A DNA stretch of 64,000 nucleotides from Serpentinicella sp031432315 (GTDB lineage: Bacteria; Bacillota; Clostridia; Peptostreptococcales; Natronincolaceae), in assembly GCF_031432315.1 (NCBI RefSeq), contig NZ_JAVKGO010000007.1, positions 1 to 64,000 of the forward strand, read 5' to 3'. The position numbers and the translations under genes are program-made. Each line of letters opens with the position of its first letter. The stretch's first letter is position 1. The notes below the pieces were generated by a model, which worked only from the letters and a program-made list of their open reading frames with translations, made no database searches and was not told the origin of the DNA. Below are positions 42,072-50,781 of this stretch, one piece after another.

Positions 42072-42638
42072 ATGGGAAATGAATATAAAATGTTTCTTAA
42101 AAATTTTATACATGAGCCAAAGTCTGTGGGATCAGTAACGCCTAGTTCAAGACTTTTATGTAAAAGTATGTTAAAAGAAATGGATTTTAAAAGCGCTGAT
42201 TGTATTGTAGAATATGGTGCAGGAACAGGTGTATTTACAAAAGAGATTATAAAAAGAAAAAAGAAAAGCGCATTATTTATGACCTTTGAGTTGAATGAAG
42301 AACTATACAAAAGTTTAAAAAAGTTTGAATCAAAGGAGAACAATACGTGGGTGATTAACGATAGTGCTGAGTTTGTTAAACATTATTTAAGAGAAAAAGG
42401 GAAAGAACAAATAGATTTTGTTATATCTGGTCTACCTTTTACTGTATTACCCAAAGATATGGGACATAGAATTATGTACCATACTTTTGACCTGCTTAGT
42501 AAAGAAGGAGAATTTAGAACTTTTCAATACTCTTTAAATCACTTGAAAGTCCTTAGAGAGCTGTACCCTTCGGTTAAGTTAGACTTTCAGCTATTTAATA
42601 TTCCACCAGCTTTTATTTATAAGTGTAGAAAAACTTGA
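42072..42638 (+). CDS. Class I SAM methyltransferase, phospholipid N-methyltransferase-like
   Basis: 188 residues. It begins FLKNFIHEPKSVGSVTPSSR, typical of the COG3963/phospholipid methyltransferase-like branch that also resembles rRNA adenine dimethylases. SAM motif I is CIVEYGAGTGVFTKEI and the catalytic-loop region reads FVISGLPFTVLP, in the place of the NPP-like motif of base methylases. The stop codon TGA is the first three bases of a MITE-like repeat, so the original C-terminus may have been slightly different. Monocistronic, with AGGAGTTGAG before the ATG. Substrate unproven. Confidence 0.8.
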   Translation: MGNEYKMFLKNFIHEPKSVGSVTPSSRLLCKSMLKEMDFKSADCIVEYGAGTGVFTKEIIKRKKKSALFMTFELNEELYKSLKKFESKENNTWVINDSAEFVKHYLREKGKEQIDFVISGLPFTVLPKDMGHRIMYHTFDLLSKEGEFRTFQYSLNHLKVLRELYPSVKLDFQLFNIPPAFIYKCRKT

Positions 42639-42974
42639 GGAAATTGCATAACTAAATTTAGTCGAATAAATATAAAAATATACCTTCCCTGCTTCGAATT
42701 TGTTGACTTGTTTGGTATGGAGAATATAATGATACAAGTCAACAAATGAGGCGCGACCTCAGGTAACATTCATATAGTAAGAAAATAGTATTTTCTTGCT
42801 ATATGAATAGGGGTTGTAGGGGATGAAATCCCCTACCCGTACTCAGGAAGGTGCTCAGACAGCTTTGCTGTTGTCGAAGGAAACCTAGGGTTTCCTAGCG
42901 AAAGCGACCTTAGTCGCTATTTTGTATATTTATTCTATATAAACCTTTAATGATGTAACTTTGCAATTTCCTGA
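42636..42974 (+). repeat. MITE-like repeat, copy 2 (339 bp, with nested insertion)
   Basis: Left end TGAGGAAATTGCATAA is identical to copy 1. The right end (TTTGCAATTTCCTGA) has decayed. Internal landmarks CCTTCCCTGCTTCGAATTTG and CAAGTCAACAAATGAGGCGC are shared with the other copies. It differs from copy 1 mainly by 150 extra bases at 42771-42920. It fills the interval from the methyltransferase stop to the promoter of the Met-rich protein gene. Confidence 0.85.
42771..42920 (+). mobile_element. Hairpin-rich insertion nested in repeat copy 2
   Basis: A non-coding 150-bp segment absent from copies 1 and 3. It contains a chain of palindromes: CATATAGTAAGAAAATA/TATTTTCTTGCTATATG, GTAGGGGATGAAATCCCCTAC, CAGACAGCTTTGCTGTTGTC, GGAAACCTAGGGTTTCC and GCGAAAGCGACCTTAGTCGC. 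An ATT flanks it on each side, which may be a short target duplication. Confidence 0.6.
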
Positions 42975-43059
42975 CTTATTTAAAAATCTTCATAATTTCT
43001 ACAAAGTCTTTTACTATAATGAATTTACAATCATTATTAAATAAAAGGAGGACAAAAAG

Positions 43060-43434
43060 ATGAAAAAAAGATATATACTAACGTTGGGAGTAGTGATCGC
43101 AGCATTAGGGGTTGGGACTGTAGCTTATGCCCAAGATAGTGACACTAACTTTTTAGGGAGAGGAAACAGAGGTTTTTATAATCATTGTTTTGAAGATGAT
43201 TATATGCAAGATCGCTTAAGAGAAAATGGCTATGATGAAATGGCAGAGATTATGGAGAATGGTGATATTGAAGGAATGCGAGATTATATGATCAATATGA
43301 CCGATGAAGAATTTGAAAGTATGCAAGAATTTATGAGAGAAGAAGGTTATGGAAGACGAGGTTTTATGCCAGGTAGAATGATGGGTGGCAGAAGAGGTAA
43401 TTTTAATACTAGAGGAAGAATGATGGGTTTCTAG
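43060..43434 (+). CDS. Exported Met/Gly/Arg-rich small protein
   Basis: 124 residues with a cleavable signal peptide (MKKRYILTLGVVIAALGVGT, probable cleavage after AYA). The mature part is acidic in the middle (EMAEIMENGDIEGMRDYMIN) and ends in a Met/Gly/Arg-rich tail, PGRMMGGRRGN then RGRMMGF. About one residue in eight is methionine. Position 130 bases ahead of an OmpR-type system and near CopA hints at metal or envelope stress, perhaps copper binding through methionines. AGGAGGA precedes the ATG. No family recognised. Confidence 0.72.
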   Translation: MKKRYILTLGVVIAALGVGTVAYAQDSDTNFLGRGNRGFYNHCFEDDYMQDRLRENGYDEMAEIMENGDIEGMRDYMINMTDEEFESMQEFMREEGYGRRGFMPGRMMGGRRGNFNTRGRMMGF

Positions 43435-43449
43435 TCAATGAACTAGGGT

Positions 43450-43492
43450 ATAATGTTCAGTATAAATAAATATACTGGACATTTTTATTTAA
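43450..43492 (+). terminator. Terminator after the Met-rich protein gene
   Basis: AATGTTCAGTATA pairs with TATACTGGACATT (one wobble), then TTTATTT. Confidence 0.85.
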
Positions 43493-43565
43493 TTTAAAAG
43501 TTACAAAGGGTTAATTTGAATGATAAATATTAAATGTTTTTTCTCTAATAAGAAGGGGTGGGTTG

Positions 43566-44255
43566 ATGGACCAAGAACTTAAAGTGTTAGTTGTAGAGGA
43601 TGAAAATCATATTTCTGATGTAATAAAAGCTTATTTAGAAAAAGAGGGTTATCAAGTTACTTTAGCTACTAATGGAAAAGAGGCTTTGAAAGAAATTGAG
43701 CAGTCTACAGTGAATTTTGTTATCTTAGATTTAATGCTTCCTGATTTGTCTGGAGAAGAAGTGTGTCAAAAAATCCGGTTACAATCACAGGTACCTATTT
43801 TAATGCTTACGGCAAAAGTTGCGGAAGAAGATCGAGTTTATGGTTTGAACATAGGTGCGGATGATTATCTAGTTAAACCTTTTAGTCCTAAAGAACTTAT
43901 TGCAAGGGTAAAAGCAATTTTACGTCGGCATAGAAATGAAGGAATTATTGCCAATATTATTTCTTTTAACAATAAAGATTTAAAAATTCATATAGATCGT
44001 AGGGAAGTGTTTAAACAAGAAAAATTAGTAGAATTGACTAATACAGAATTTAAGATACTTGCTTTGTTAGCACAAAATCCTGGGAAGGTTTTTAGTCGTG
44101 AAGAACTAGTAACAAAAATACTAGGTTATGATTATGAAGGGTATGAGCGTACGATTGATACCCATATTAAAAACATTAGACAAAAAACGGAGAGTAAAGA
44201 AAGAAAATATATTGTAACTGTATATGGTGCAGGATATAAGTTTGTAGGTGAATAA
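43566..44255 (+). CDS. OmpR/PhoB-type response regulator
   Basis: 229 residues. Receiver: VVEDENH, phosphoacceptor Asp55 in VILDLMLPDLSG, lysine in DYLVKPFSPKEL. C-terminal winged helix: VELTNTEFKILALLAQNPGK, then FSREELVTKILGYDYEG and RTIDTHIKNIRQK. The ATG at 43566 follows GGGGTGGG; a TTG just before it is possible. It overlaps the sensor kinase gene by 8 bases. Probable target genes are the upstream exported protein and perhaps the downstream copper genes. Confidence 0.92.
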   Translation: MDQELKVLVVEDENHISDVIKAYLEKEGYQVTLATNGKEALKEIEQSTVNFVILDLMLPDLSGEEVCQKIRLQSQVPILMLTAKVAEEDRVYGLNIGADDYLVKPFSPKELIARVKAILRRHRNEGIIANIISFNNKDLKIHIDRREVFKQEKLVELTNTEFKILALLAQNPGKVFSREELVTKILGYDYEGYERTIDTHIKNIRQKTESKERKYIVTVYGAGYKFVGE

Positions 44256-45702
44256 ATTGTTATTAAAATTAAGAACTCGATTGGTTTTATTTATTGTTGG
44301 TGGTGCGATTATAACAATCGTATTAATTAGTGTTTTGATTAATATGAGGTTATTTACAGAATTTGATCAGTATATGATTCAAGAACATGACAATAAAGTA
44401 CAGCATTTAATTGAGATGATAGAACAGGTTTATAAAGTTAATGACGGATGGGAAGCTGGTGCACTTAAAAATATTGAGTTATCAGCCTATATTGATGAAT
44501 TTGATATTACAATAAGAGACCGGAATGAAAATGTTTTAATGGAGAAAAATATGCCCACTGATACCCTTAGAGAGCATCAATGGATGATGGGGCGAATAGG
44601 AAGACATAGGTTCTTTGGAAATTGGCATAGAAGAAGGCATCCTCACCATCATTTAAGACCAGAACAATTGCGGGAAGAAAATTATGTTATTGATCAATAT
44701 GCACTTATAGCTGATGATCAGATTATTGGCAGACTTGAGTTAGGGCATATAGGACCCTTTGCAATAACTGAAAGAGAGCTTGCATTTACCAGCGGGATTA
44801 ACTATACAATTTTTTATGCAGCTGTTATATCCATATTTGTAGCCATTCTAATAGGATTTGGAATAACAAATCGTTTTTCAAGGCCTATTATAGAAATGAC
44901 TGAAGTTGCTAATGACATGAAAAAAGGTAAATGGGATAAGAAAGTTGCAACATCCAACAATACTTTAGAGCTTCAACAGTTATCCCAATCCATTAATCAT
45001 CTGTCAAGTTCTTTAAGAGAGCAAGAGCAACTTAGAAAACGGTTGACTTCTGATATATCCCATGAACTGAGAACACCCTTAACTATTTTACAAAGCCATG
45101 TTGAAGCAATGCGGGATGGGGTATGGGAGCCATCAAAAGAAAAGTTAGATGTTTGTAAAAATGAGGTGGTTCGTTTAATTAAGTTAGTTGATGAGTTAAA
45201 GCACTTAAATCATATTGAAAGTCATGAACTAAAACTAGATTTAGAACATTATAATTTATCAAAGGATTTAAACGAGGTTATGCAAGGATTTCAAAGTCAA
45301 ATAAAGGAAAAATCCCTAGAATTGAAAGTAGATATTAGAAGTGATATTACAATTCAAGCAGATCGAAATAAAGTTAGGCAAATTGTTATTAATCTCCTTT
45401 CTAATGCATTAAAATATACACCGGAAAAGGGCAAGATAGATATTGAATTACAAGAAGCAAAAGAAAATATAATTATAACAATTAAAGATACAGGTATTGG
45501 AATAGAACAAAAGGATATCCCTTATATTTTTGAACGGATGTACAGAGGGGATCTATCAAGAAATAGGAAAACAGGGGGGACTGGTATAGGGTTATCAATT
45601 TCCAAGCGTCTTGTAGAGGCCCATGGAGGTAGTATATCAGTGACTAGTACCCATAGAAAAGGAACCACATTTAAGGTGATTTTACCTAAAAATAAATCTT
45701 AA
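44248..45702 (+). CDS. Sensor histidine kinase with a His/Arg-rich outer segment
   Basis: 484 residues. Helix 1 at about 10-32, an extracytoplasmic domain of about 150 residues, helix 2 at about 178-202, HAMP, then HisKA with the phosphohistidine in SDISHELRTPLTIL and an ATPase domain with NLLSNALKYTP, DTGIGI and TGGTGIGLSI. The outer domain contains a cluster HRFFGNWHRRRHPHHHLRPE, a plausible metal-binding site. It starts at GTG inside the regulator gene. With CopA downstream, sensing of copper or another soft metal is a reasonable guess; antimicrobial peptides are the alternative. Confidence 0.9.
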   Translation: MNKLLLKLRTRLVLFIVGGAIITIVLISVLINMRLFTEFDQYMIQEHDNKVQHLIEMIEQVYKVNDGWEAGALKNIELSAYIDEFDITIRDRNENVLMEKNMPTDTLREHQWMMGRIGRHRFFGNWHRRRHPHHHLRPEQLREENYVIDQYALIADDQIIGRLELGHIGPFAITERELAFTSGINYTIFYAAVISIFVAILIGFGITNRFSRPIIEMTEVANDMKKGKWDKKVATSNNTLELQQLSQSINHLSSSLREQEQLRKRLTSDISHELRTPLTILQSHVEAMRDGVWEPSKEKLDVCKNEVVRLIKLVDELKHLNHIESHELKLDLEHYNLSKDLNEVMQGFQSQIKEKSLELKVDIRSDITIQADRNKVRQIVINLLSNALKYTPEKGKIDIELQEAKENIIITIKDTGIGIEQKDIPYIFERMYRGDLSRNRKTGGTGIGLSISKRLVEAHGGSISVTSTHRKGTTFKVILPKNKS

Positions 45703-45706
45703 GCAT

Positions 45707-45750
45707 AAAGCAGCTATTGGGTGAATAGTACAATAGCTGCTTTATTTCGT
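45707..45750 (+). terminator. Terminator after the sensor kinase gene
   Basis: AAAGCAGCTATTG pairs with CAATAGCTGCTTT, then ATTTC. It separates the two-component operon from the copper operon. Confidence 0.88.
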
Positions 45751-45753
45751 TCC

Positions 45754-45799
45754 TTGACAATTATACCTATAGGGGGTATCATATACTACATAGGGGTAT
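45754..45799 (+). promoter_or_regulatory. Promoter of the copper operon with CsoR-like operators
   Basis: TTGACA (45754-45759) and TATCAT (45777-45782) are spaced by 17 bases. Between and over them lies ATACC-TATAGGG-GGTAT (45763-45779), followed by a second similar unit ATACTACATAGGGGTAT (45783-45799). G-tract pseudo-palindromes of this type are bound by the copper repressor CsoR in Firmicutes and would block the promoter without copper. No csoR gene is in the window. Confidence 0.72.
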
Positions 45800-45853
45800 A
45801 TAAAAGATTATAATTCCTCTTAAAAGGGTAAATATAAGTGAGGAGGAAAAATG

Positions 45854-45997
45854 ATGACTGATATTCTGTTTGTTGTATTTGTAGCAGCTTGGATTATGTT
45901 TTTAATGCGAAGAGGCGGTTGTTGTGGTAAATCATCCAGTGACGCTAACAATTCAAGTTGTTGTTCAATAGAGGATCAAAATAAAAAAGATAACTAA
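45854..45997 (+). CDS. Cys-rich single-helix mini-protein of the copper operon
   Basis: A 47-residue protein, too short to be found by length alone. One membrane helix (ILFVVFVAAWIMFLM) is followed by a cytoplasmic or outer tail with two vicinal cysteine pairs, GGCCGK and SSCCSI. GGAGG lies seven bases before this ATG (a second ATG is directly upstream). It is the first gene behind the putative copper operator and sits 17 bases before copA. It is similar in design to FeoB-associated Cys-rich proteins, but its setting suggests a copper-passing or anchoring role. Confidence 0.75.
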   Translation: MTDILFVVFVAAWIMFLMRRGGCCGKSSSDANNSSCCSIEDQNKKDN

Positions 45998-46014
45998 CGA
46001 ACGGAGGGAGACTA

Positions 46015-48495
46015 GTGGGTAACGAAAACAAAACAAATAAAACGACTTTTAATATAGAGGGTATGTCCTGTAGCAGTTGTGCTTTAAATATTGAAAAGAA
46101 GCTAAACAAAACCGAAGGTGTGAAACAAGCAAATATCAATTTCGCTGCAGAGAAAGCACAAGTTGAATATGATAAAGATAAAGTAAACCTTGATCAGTTA
46201 ACAGATATCTTACAGGATTTAGGATATGGTGCAAAGGTAGAAAGTGAAGCAAATAAAATAGAAAAGGTTACATTAAAGTTAAAGGGGATGACTTGTAGTT
46301 CCTGTGCAAACAATGTTGAGAAAACCTTAAACAAAATGGAGGGTATTGTACAAGCCAACGTTAATTTAGCCGTAGAAAAAGTGAGCGTAGAATATGATCC
46401 TGCAAAAATTAGGTTAATTGATATGAAAAGAAAAGTTTCAGGAATCGGATTTGACTTAATGATAGATGAGGAATCGGATCAACAAGAGGTTGACGAAGAT
46501 GAAGTAAAGGTACAAAAGGCAAAGAAAACGATGCTAACATCCGTAGCATTCACTACTGCAATTATGGGATTAATGATTGTGCATATGTTCATAACACCAG
46601 TTCCATTTTATTTACCAATTGTTGCGGTGCTAGGTATTCCGATTATATTTGGTACTGGGTTGCCAGTGCATAAAGCGAGTTTTAAAGCGCTAAAAAACAA
46701 GAGTCCGAATATGGATGTGTTGGTTTCTTTAGGCTCATTACCGCCATACTTAATTGGTTTATTAGGATTGTTTTTACCAATCCAAACTTTTATAGAGATG
46801 GCAACGACTATTATGTCATTCCATTTAGTTGGTAAGTATTTAGAGGTAAAAGCAAAAGGAAGAGCATCTCAAGCAATTAAAAAGTTGATTCAAATGGGAG
46901 CAAAAACGGCTAAAATTATAATTGACGGAGAAGAAGTTGAAGTACCTGTAAAAGATCTACAGGTGGGAGATATTATGGTTGTAAGGCCTGGGGAAAAGAT
47001 TCCTACAGATGGTGTGGTTGTTGATGGATCAAGTTTGGTTGATGAATCAATGGCTACTGGGGAGTCTATGCCGGTTAAACGAGAAAAAGACCATGAGGTA
47101 ATAGGTGCCACATTAAACAAGCAAGGATTATTAAAAATTAAAGTATCGAAGGTAGGTAAAGATACCTTCTTATCTCAGGTTATAAAGATGGTAGAAGAAT
47201 GTCAAGGGTCAAAGGTTCCAATACAGGAGTTTGCAGATCGTATAACTGGATACTTTGTACCAATTATTATGGTCCTTACCTTAGGTACATTTATATCTTT
47301 TAATGTCTTTCCAGATTTTCATCATAGTATTATGGCTTGGGGAGCCAATTATCTTCCTTGGGTTAATCCAGACATGACACCCCTAACAACAGCTTTTGTT
47401 ACAGCAACAGCAGTACTAGTTATTGCTTGTCCATGTGCACTTGGGTTAGGAACACCTACAGCACTTATGGTTGGTAGTGGTATTGGTGCAGAAAAAGGAA
47501 TTTTGATTAGAAATGGTGAAGCGGTTCAAACCTTTAAAGATATCAAAGCAATTGCCTTTGATAAAACAGGTACAATTACTAAAGGAAAACCTGAAGTCAC
47601 TGACATTTCCCTTGGGGATGAAGTAGATGAAAAAACTTTATTATACTTTGCTGGGACAATTGAGGAAGCATCGGAGCATCCATTGGCCCACTCCATTATT
47701 GAAAAAGCAAAAAGTGTAGGGATTAAATTTGGTGAGGTAAAAGAATTTAATGCAATTGTAGGGAAAGGTGTTATTGGTAACATTGATGGCCATAAAGTGC
47801 TTGTTGGTAATCGAAAATTAATGGAAGAAAATCAAGTGGATTATGCATCCTTTGAGAAATCTTTAGTTAATCTTGAAGAAGAAGCAAAAACCGCTATGAT
47901 GGTTGCTAAGGATGATGTGTTAATAGGGATTATTGCAGTAGCAGATCCAATTAAAGAAGAGTCGATAGAAGCAATTCTTGAGCTTGAAAAAATGGGAATT
48001 AAAACTGCAATGATCACAGGGGACAATAAACGAACTGCCCTAGCAATTGGTAAAAAAGTTGGAATTAGTCACGTTATATCAGAGGTCCTTCCAGATGGTA
48101 AGGTAGATGAGGTTGTAAGACTCCAAAACCAATATGATACCGTTGCAATGGTTGGAGATGGTATAAACGATGCACCAGCGCTTAAACAGTCAAATGTAGG
48201 GATTGCTATTGGTACAGGAACGGATATTGCAATTGAAGCCGCTGACGTAACCTTAGTTAGAGGAGATTTAGGAGGTATTATTTCAGCGATTAAGCTTTCT
48301 AAAGCAACCTTTAGAAAAATTAAAGAAAATTATTTCTGGGCATGGTTTTACAATGCCATTGCAATACCAGTGGCAATGCTAGGGTTGCTACATCCAATGA
48401 TTGGTGCTGCAGCCATGTCAATTAGTTCATTAAACGTTGTTTATAATTCCTTAAGATTAAAGAAAGTGAATATAGAGCCTCAGTATAAGTCATAG
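46015..48495 (+). CDS. copA: Copper-exporting P1B-type ATPase
   Basis: 826 residues. Two N-terminal heavy-metal domains (GMSCSSCALN with C19/C22, and GMTCSSCANN at about 90), then eight membrane helices. The ion-path motif CPC lies in VIACPCALGLG; the phosphorylation site is DKTGTI; ATP-domain landmarks are HPLAHSI and MVGDGINDAPAL; the last helices carry WAWFYNAIAIPVAML and MSISSLNVVYNS (the MxxSS of Cu(I) pumps). Every motif needed is intact. It starts at GTG after GGAGGGAG. Expression probably depends on the operator upstream. A terminator follows. Confidence 0.96.
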   Translation: MGNENKTNKTTFNIEGMSCSSCALNIEKKLNKTEGVKQANINFAAEKAQVEYDKDKVNLDQLTDILQDLGYGAKVESEANKIEKVTLKLKGMTCSSCANNVEKTLNKMEGIVQANVNLAVEKVSVEYDPAKIRLIDMKRKVSGIGFDLMIDEESDQQEVDEDEVKVQKAKKTMLTSVAFTTAIMGLMIVHMFITPVPFYLPIVAVLGIPIIFGTGLPVHKASFKALKNKSPNMDVLVSLGSLPPYLIGLLGLFLPIQTFIEMATTIMSFHLVGKYLEVKAKGRASQAIKKLIQMGAKTAKIIIDGEEVEVPVKDLQVGDIMVVRPGEKIPTDGVVVDGSSLVDESMATGESMPVKREKDHEVIGATLNKQGLLKIKVSKVGKDTFLSQVIKMVEECQGSKVPIQEFADRITGYFVPIIMVLTLGTFISFNVFPDFHHSIMAWGANYLPWVNPDMTPLTTAFVTATAVLVIACPCALGLGTPTALMVGSGIGAEKGILIRNGEAVQTFKDIKAIAFDKTGTITKGKPEVTDISLGDEVDEKTLLYFAGTIEEASEHPLAHSIIEKAKSVGIKFGEVKEFNAIVGKGVIGNIDGHKVLVGNRKLMEENQVDYASFEKSLVNLEEEAKTAMMVAKDDVLIGIIAVADPIKEESIEAILELEKMGIKTAMITGDNKRTALAIGKKVGISHVISEVLPDGKVDEVVRLQNQYDTVAMVGDGINDAPALKQSNVGIAIGTGTDIAIEAADVTLVRGDLGGIISAIKLSKATFRKIKENYFWAWFYNAIAIPVAMLGLLHPMIGAAAMSISSLNVVYNSLRLKKVNIEPQYKS

Positions 48496-48498
48496 TAT

Positions 48499-48538
48499 AA
48501 AGTTCCATAAAAACAAAGTTTTTATGGAACTTTATTAA
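48499..48538 (+). terminator. Terminator after copA
   Basis: AAAGTTCCATAAAAAC pairs with GTTTTTATGGAACTTT around AAA, followed by ATT-rich sequence. Confidence 0.88.
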
Positions 48539-48592
48539 ATTATTCCCGTCTAAAATAATAAAGAAACAAATTTATAAGAAAGGGATGATTAT

Positions 48593-49087
48593 ATGATATT
48601 AAAAAAATCGAAATTCAGTGTTATATTTATTGTATTTGCGCTAGTGTTAATGATGTTTCAAACCGTTGCTTATGCAGATGAACGAGACACTCCTGTATCT
48701 AGTGATGAAGTAAAAGAAGGAGAACTACTAATTTTACCTGAAGATGATGAGAATGTGGTAGAAGGAAGAGAAAAAGATATCATTGAGCGTGAAAATCCAC
48801 AAGAAGACGCTATTGTAGATGATGGAGAATACAATATTATATCCACCGATGAAGTGGTTGGAGAGGATATAGAAATTGGTGAGGGTGAAGCAAAAATTGT
48901 TTCAGTTGATACTGAAGAAAATGTCGTGGGTGATGATATTGAGACTGGTGAAGACGAAGCTAGTATCATCTCAATGCCTGAAGAAGAGGAAGAAGAGGAC
49001 TCTGAGGCTGGGGGATATACATTATACATTGTTATAGGAGCGATTGTTATTTTAGGAGCCATATTATTTACAAAAATAAAAAAATAG
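48593..49087 (+). CDS. Acidic, repeat-containing surface protein with C-terminal anchor
   Basis: 164 residues. Signal peptide with core FSVIFIVFALVLMMFQTV, cleavage likely after AYA. The mature region is very acidic and has degenerate repeats (VVGEDIEIGEGEAKIVS, VVGDDIETGEDEASIIS). A Glu run is followed by one membrane helix (YTLYIVIGAIVILGAILF) and a Lys tail. Topology is a single-pass surface protein. The acidic repeats could bind cations. No family recognised. AAGGGATGAT precedes the ATG and a terminator follows. Confidence 0.7.
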   Translation: MILKKSKFSVIFIVFALVLMMFQTVAYADERDTPVSSDEVKEGELLILPEDDENVVEGREKDIIERENPQEDAIVDDGEYNIISTDEVVGEDIEIGEGEAKIVSVDTEENVVGDDIETGEDEASIISMPEEEEEEDSEAGGYTLYIVIGAIVILGAILFTKIKK

Positions 49088-49095
49088 ATTTTACT

Positions 49096-49128
49096 TAGAC
49101 CATGGTTTATAACCATGGTCTTTTTATG
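49096..49128 (+). terminator. Terminator after the acidic protein gene
   Basis: AGACCATGGTT pairs with AACCATGGTCT, then TTTTATG. Confidence 0.9.
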
Positions 49129-49205
49129 TAGTGAGACACGATGAATTGTCATCCTGAGCCTGTGGAAGAAACGTTTAAAATCGAGATTCTTCACTGCCGT
49201 TCATA

Positions 49206-49300
49206 AGCAGATGACCGAAGAGAAGTTTCGTGTCAGTCGCTTACGCAGAGTGCAAGCAGATGACCGAAGAGAAGTTTCGTGTCAGTCGCTTACACAGAGG
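49206..49300 (+). repeat. Two tandem units of 49 bp
   Basis: AAGCAGATGACCGAAGAGAA begins both units (49206 and 49255), which stay nearly identical through GTGTCAGTCGCTTAC. Flanks hold inverted GTCATCCTGAG motifs (49149, 49317) with a complementary CGAAGGATCT, of the type seen as dispersed intergenic repeats in clostridia. The rest of this gene-free stretch (49131-49514) shows only the leader of the next gene. The apparent reading frame across the units is not a gene. Confidence 0.75.
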
Positions 49301-49514
49301 GGAATGACAAGCAATGTCATCCTGAGTTCGCGAAGGATCTCGGTTTTGACTTTTGACTTGTTATTATTATTGGATATTGTAAAACTTTTCATCGACATTA
49401 TTGGACAAAAACCTATCTTAATGACTGTAAATAGGGAACAGAGTAGTGTATAATATATTTATATGTGCAAATATTACTGTAATATATTTATGGTCACTAG
49501 AAAGGAGTCAACTA

Positions 49515-50666
49515 ATGAGGAAAAGAATTGGATTATTTCTTATACTAACAATATTAATGAGCTTGGCTATGTCTTATACTGCTATGGGGCAGGATGTAGA
49601 TTATGAACAGGTTATAGAAAAGGCGAAAGTCTTGAGTGTGCAGCCAACCTCAGGAGATACAGATTTAGATATTTTAGGTAGTGACTTTTTTCAAGAAACA
49701 ATGATTGTTACAGTTGAAATTTTATCCGGTGAATATAAAGGAAGACAGGTAGAAACGGTACATGCCCTTACCGGTGATATCGGCTACGATGTACCTGTTG
49801 AAGCAGGAAACAATGTTCTAGTAGCAATTGACGAGCGTGGCGGTAATGAAATAGATGCTCATATAGCAGAATATGCTAGAGAAGGCTATATAAAAATTGT
49901 ATTAGCAATTTTTGTAGCCCTATTATTGATAATTGGTGGTTTGAAAGGGTTAAAGACCCTACTGACACTTGCACTAACCGTCGGTCTTATTTTGAAGGTG
50001 TTACTACCAGGGTTACTTGCTGGTTACAGTCCAATTTTATTAACTGTTGGTATATCTATCGTAATAACGGTTATTACAATTACTGTAGTAGGTGGGTTGA
50101 ACCGCAAAAGTTTAGCTGCTATTATAGGTGTTTTTTGTAGTGTTTTAGTTTCTGGAATAATTGCGTATGTAGTGGGAACAAATGCAAGATTAACAGGATT
50201 ATCTTCTCAAGAAGCGATGATGCTAATGTATATCCCACAAGAAGTTGAGTTTAACTTTAATGGACTACTATTTGCTGGTATTATTATGGGTGCTTTAGGA
50301 GCAATCATGGATGTTGGTATGTCAATTGCTTCTGCAATTGAAGAGGTAAGATCTGCAAATCCTACATTGACTACAAAAGAATTGGTTTTATCAGGGATGA
50401 ATGTAGGAAAAGATATTATGGGGACAATGGCAAATACACTAATTTTAGCTTATGCTGGTAGTACAATCCCACTATTATTATTATTCACAGCCTATCAAGA
50501 ATCTTTAATGAGTATTATAAATATGGATTTAATTGCTACAGAGATTATACGAGCTTTAGCCGGAAGTATTGGTTTGGTACTATGCGTACCGATTACAGCT
50601 GTGCTTACAGGTTTGTTAATCAATAAAAATAAAGCTAAAGACAAAATAAATGCAGATGTGGAATAA
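49515..50666 (+). CDS. YibE/F family membrane protein
   Basis: 383 residues. A signal-anchor (IGLFLILTILMSLAMSYTAM), an outer beta-rich domain of about 90 residues (VEILSGEYKGRQVETVHALT), then seven membrane helices. The YibE/F core is seen in SPILLTVGISIVITVITITV, GALGAIMDVGMSIASAI and NTLILAYAGSTIPLLLLF. Function of the family is unknown; some members are near transport loci. ATG at 49515 follows AAAGGAG; an N-terminal extension upstream has no ribosome site. Confidence 0.9.
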   Translation: MRKRIGLFLILTILMSLAMSYTAMGQDVDYEQVIEKAKVLSVQPTSGDTDLDILGSDFFQETMIVTVEILSGEYKGRQVETVHALTGDIGYDVPVEAGNNVLVAIDERGGNEIDAHIAEYAREGYIKIVLAIFVALLLIIGGLKGLKTLLTLALTVGLILKVLLPGLLAGYSPILLTVGISIVITVITITVVGGLNRKSLAAIIGVFCSVLVSGIIAYVVGTNARLTGLSSQEAMMLMYIPQEVEFNFNGLLFAGIIMGALGAIMDVGMSIASAIEEVRSANPTLTTKELVLSGMNVGKDIMGTMANTLILAYAGSTIPLLLLFTAYQESLMSIINMDLIATEIIRALAGSIGLVLCVPITAVLTGLLINKNKAKDKINADVE

Positions 50667-50781
50667 AACACAAAAAATGTGAATAAATGACTGTCTAAAA
50701 TTTAATTTTGTGGATATAAAATTATTGTGGCTTTTATTAGCTGCTAGAACTTAAAGTACGTATCAGAGAGGATGGTCATTT

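Noticed and set aside
49211..49453. An 80-codon frame across the tandem repeats
   Set aside because: It merely reads through the 49-bp repeat units and shows repeated peptide by consequence.
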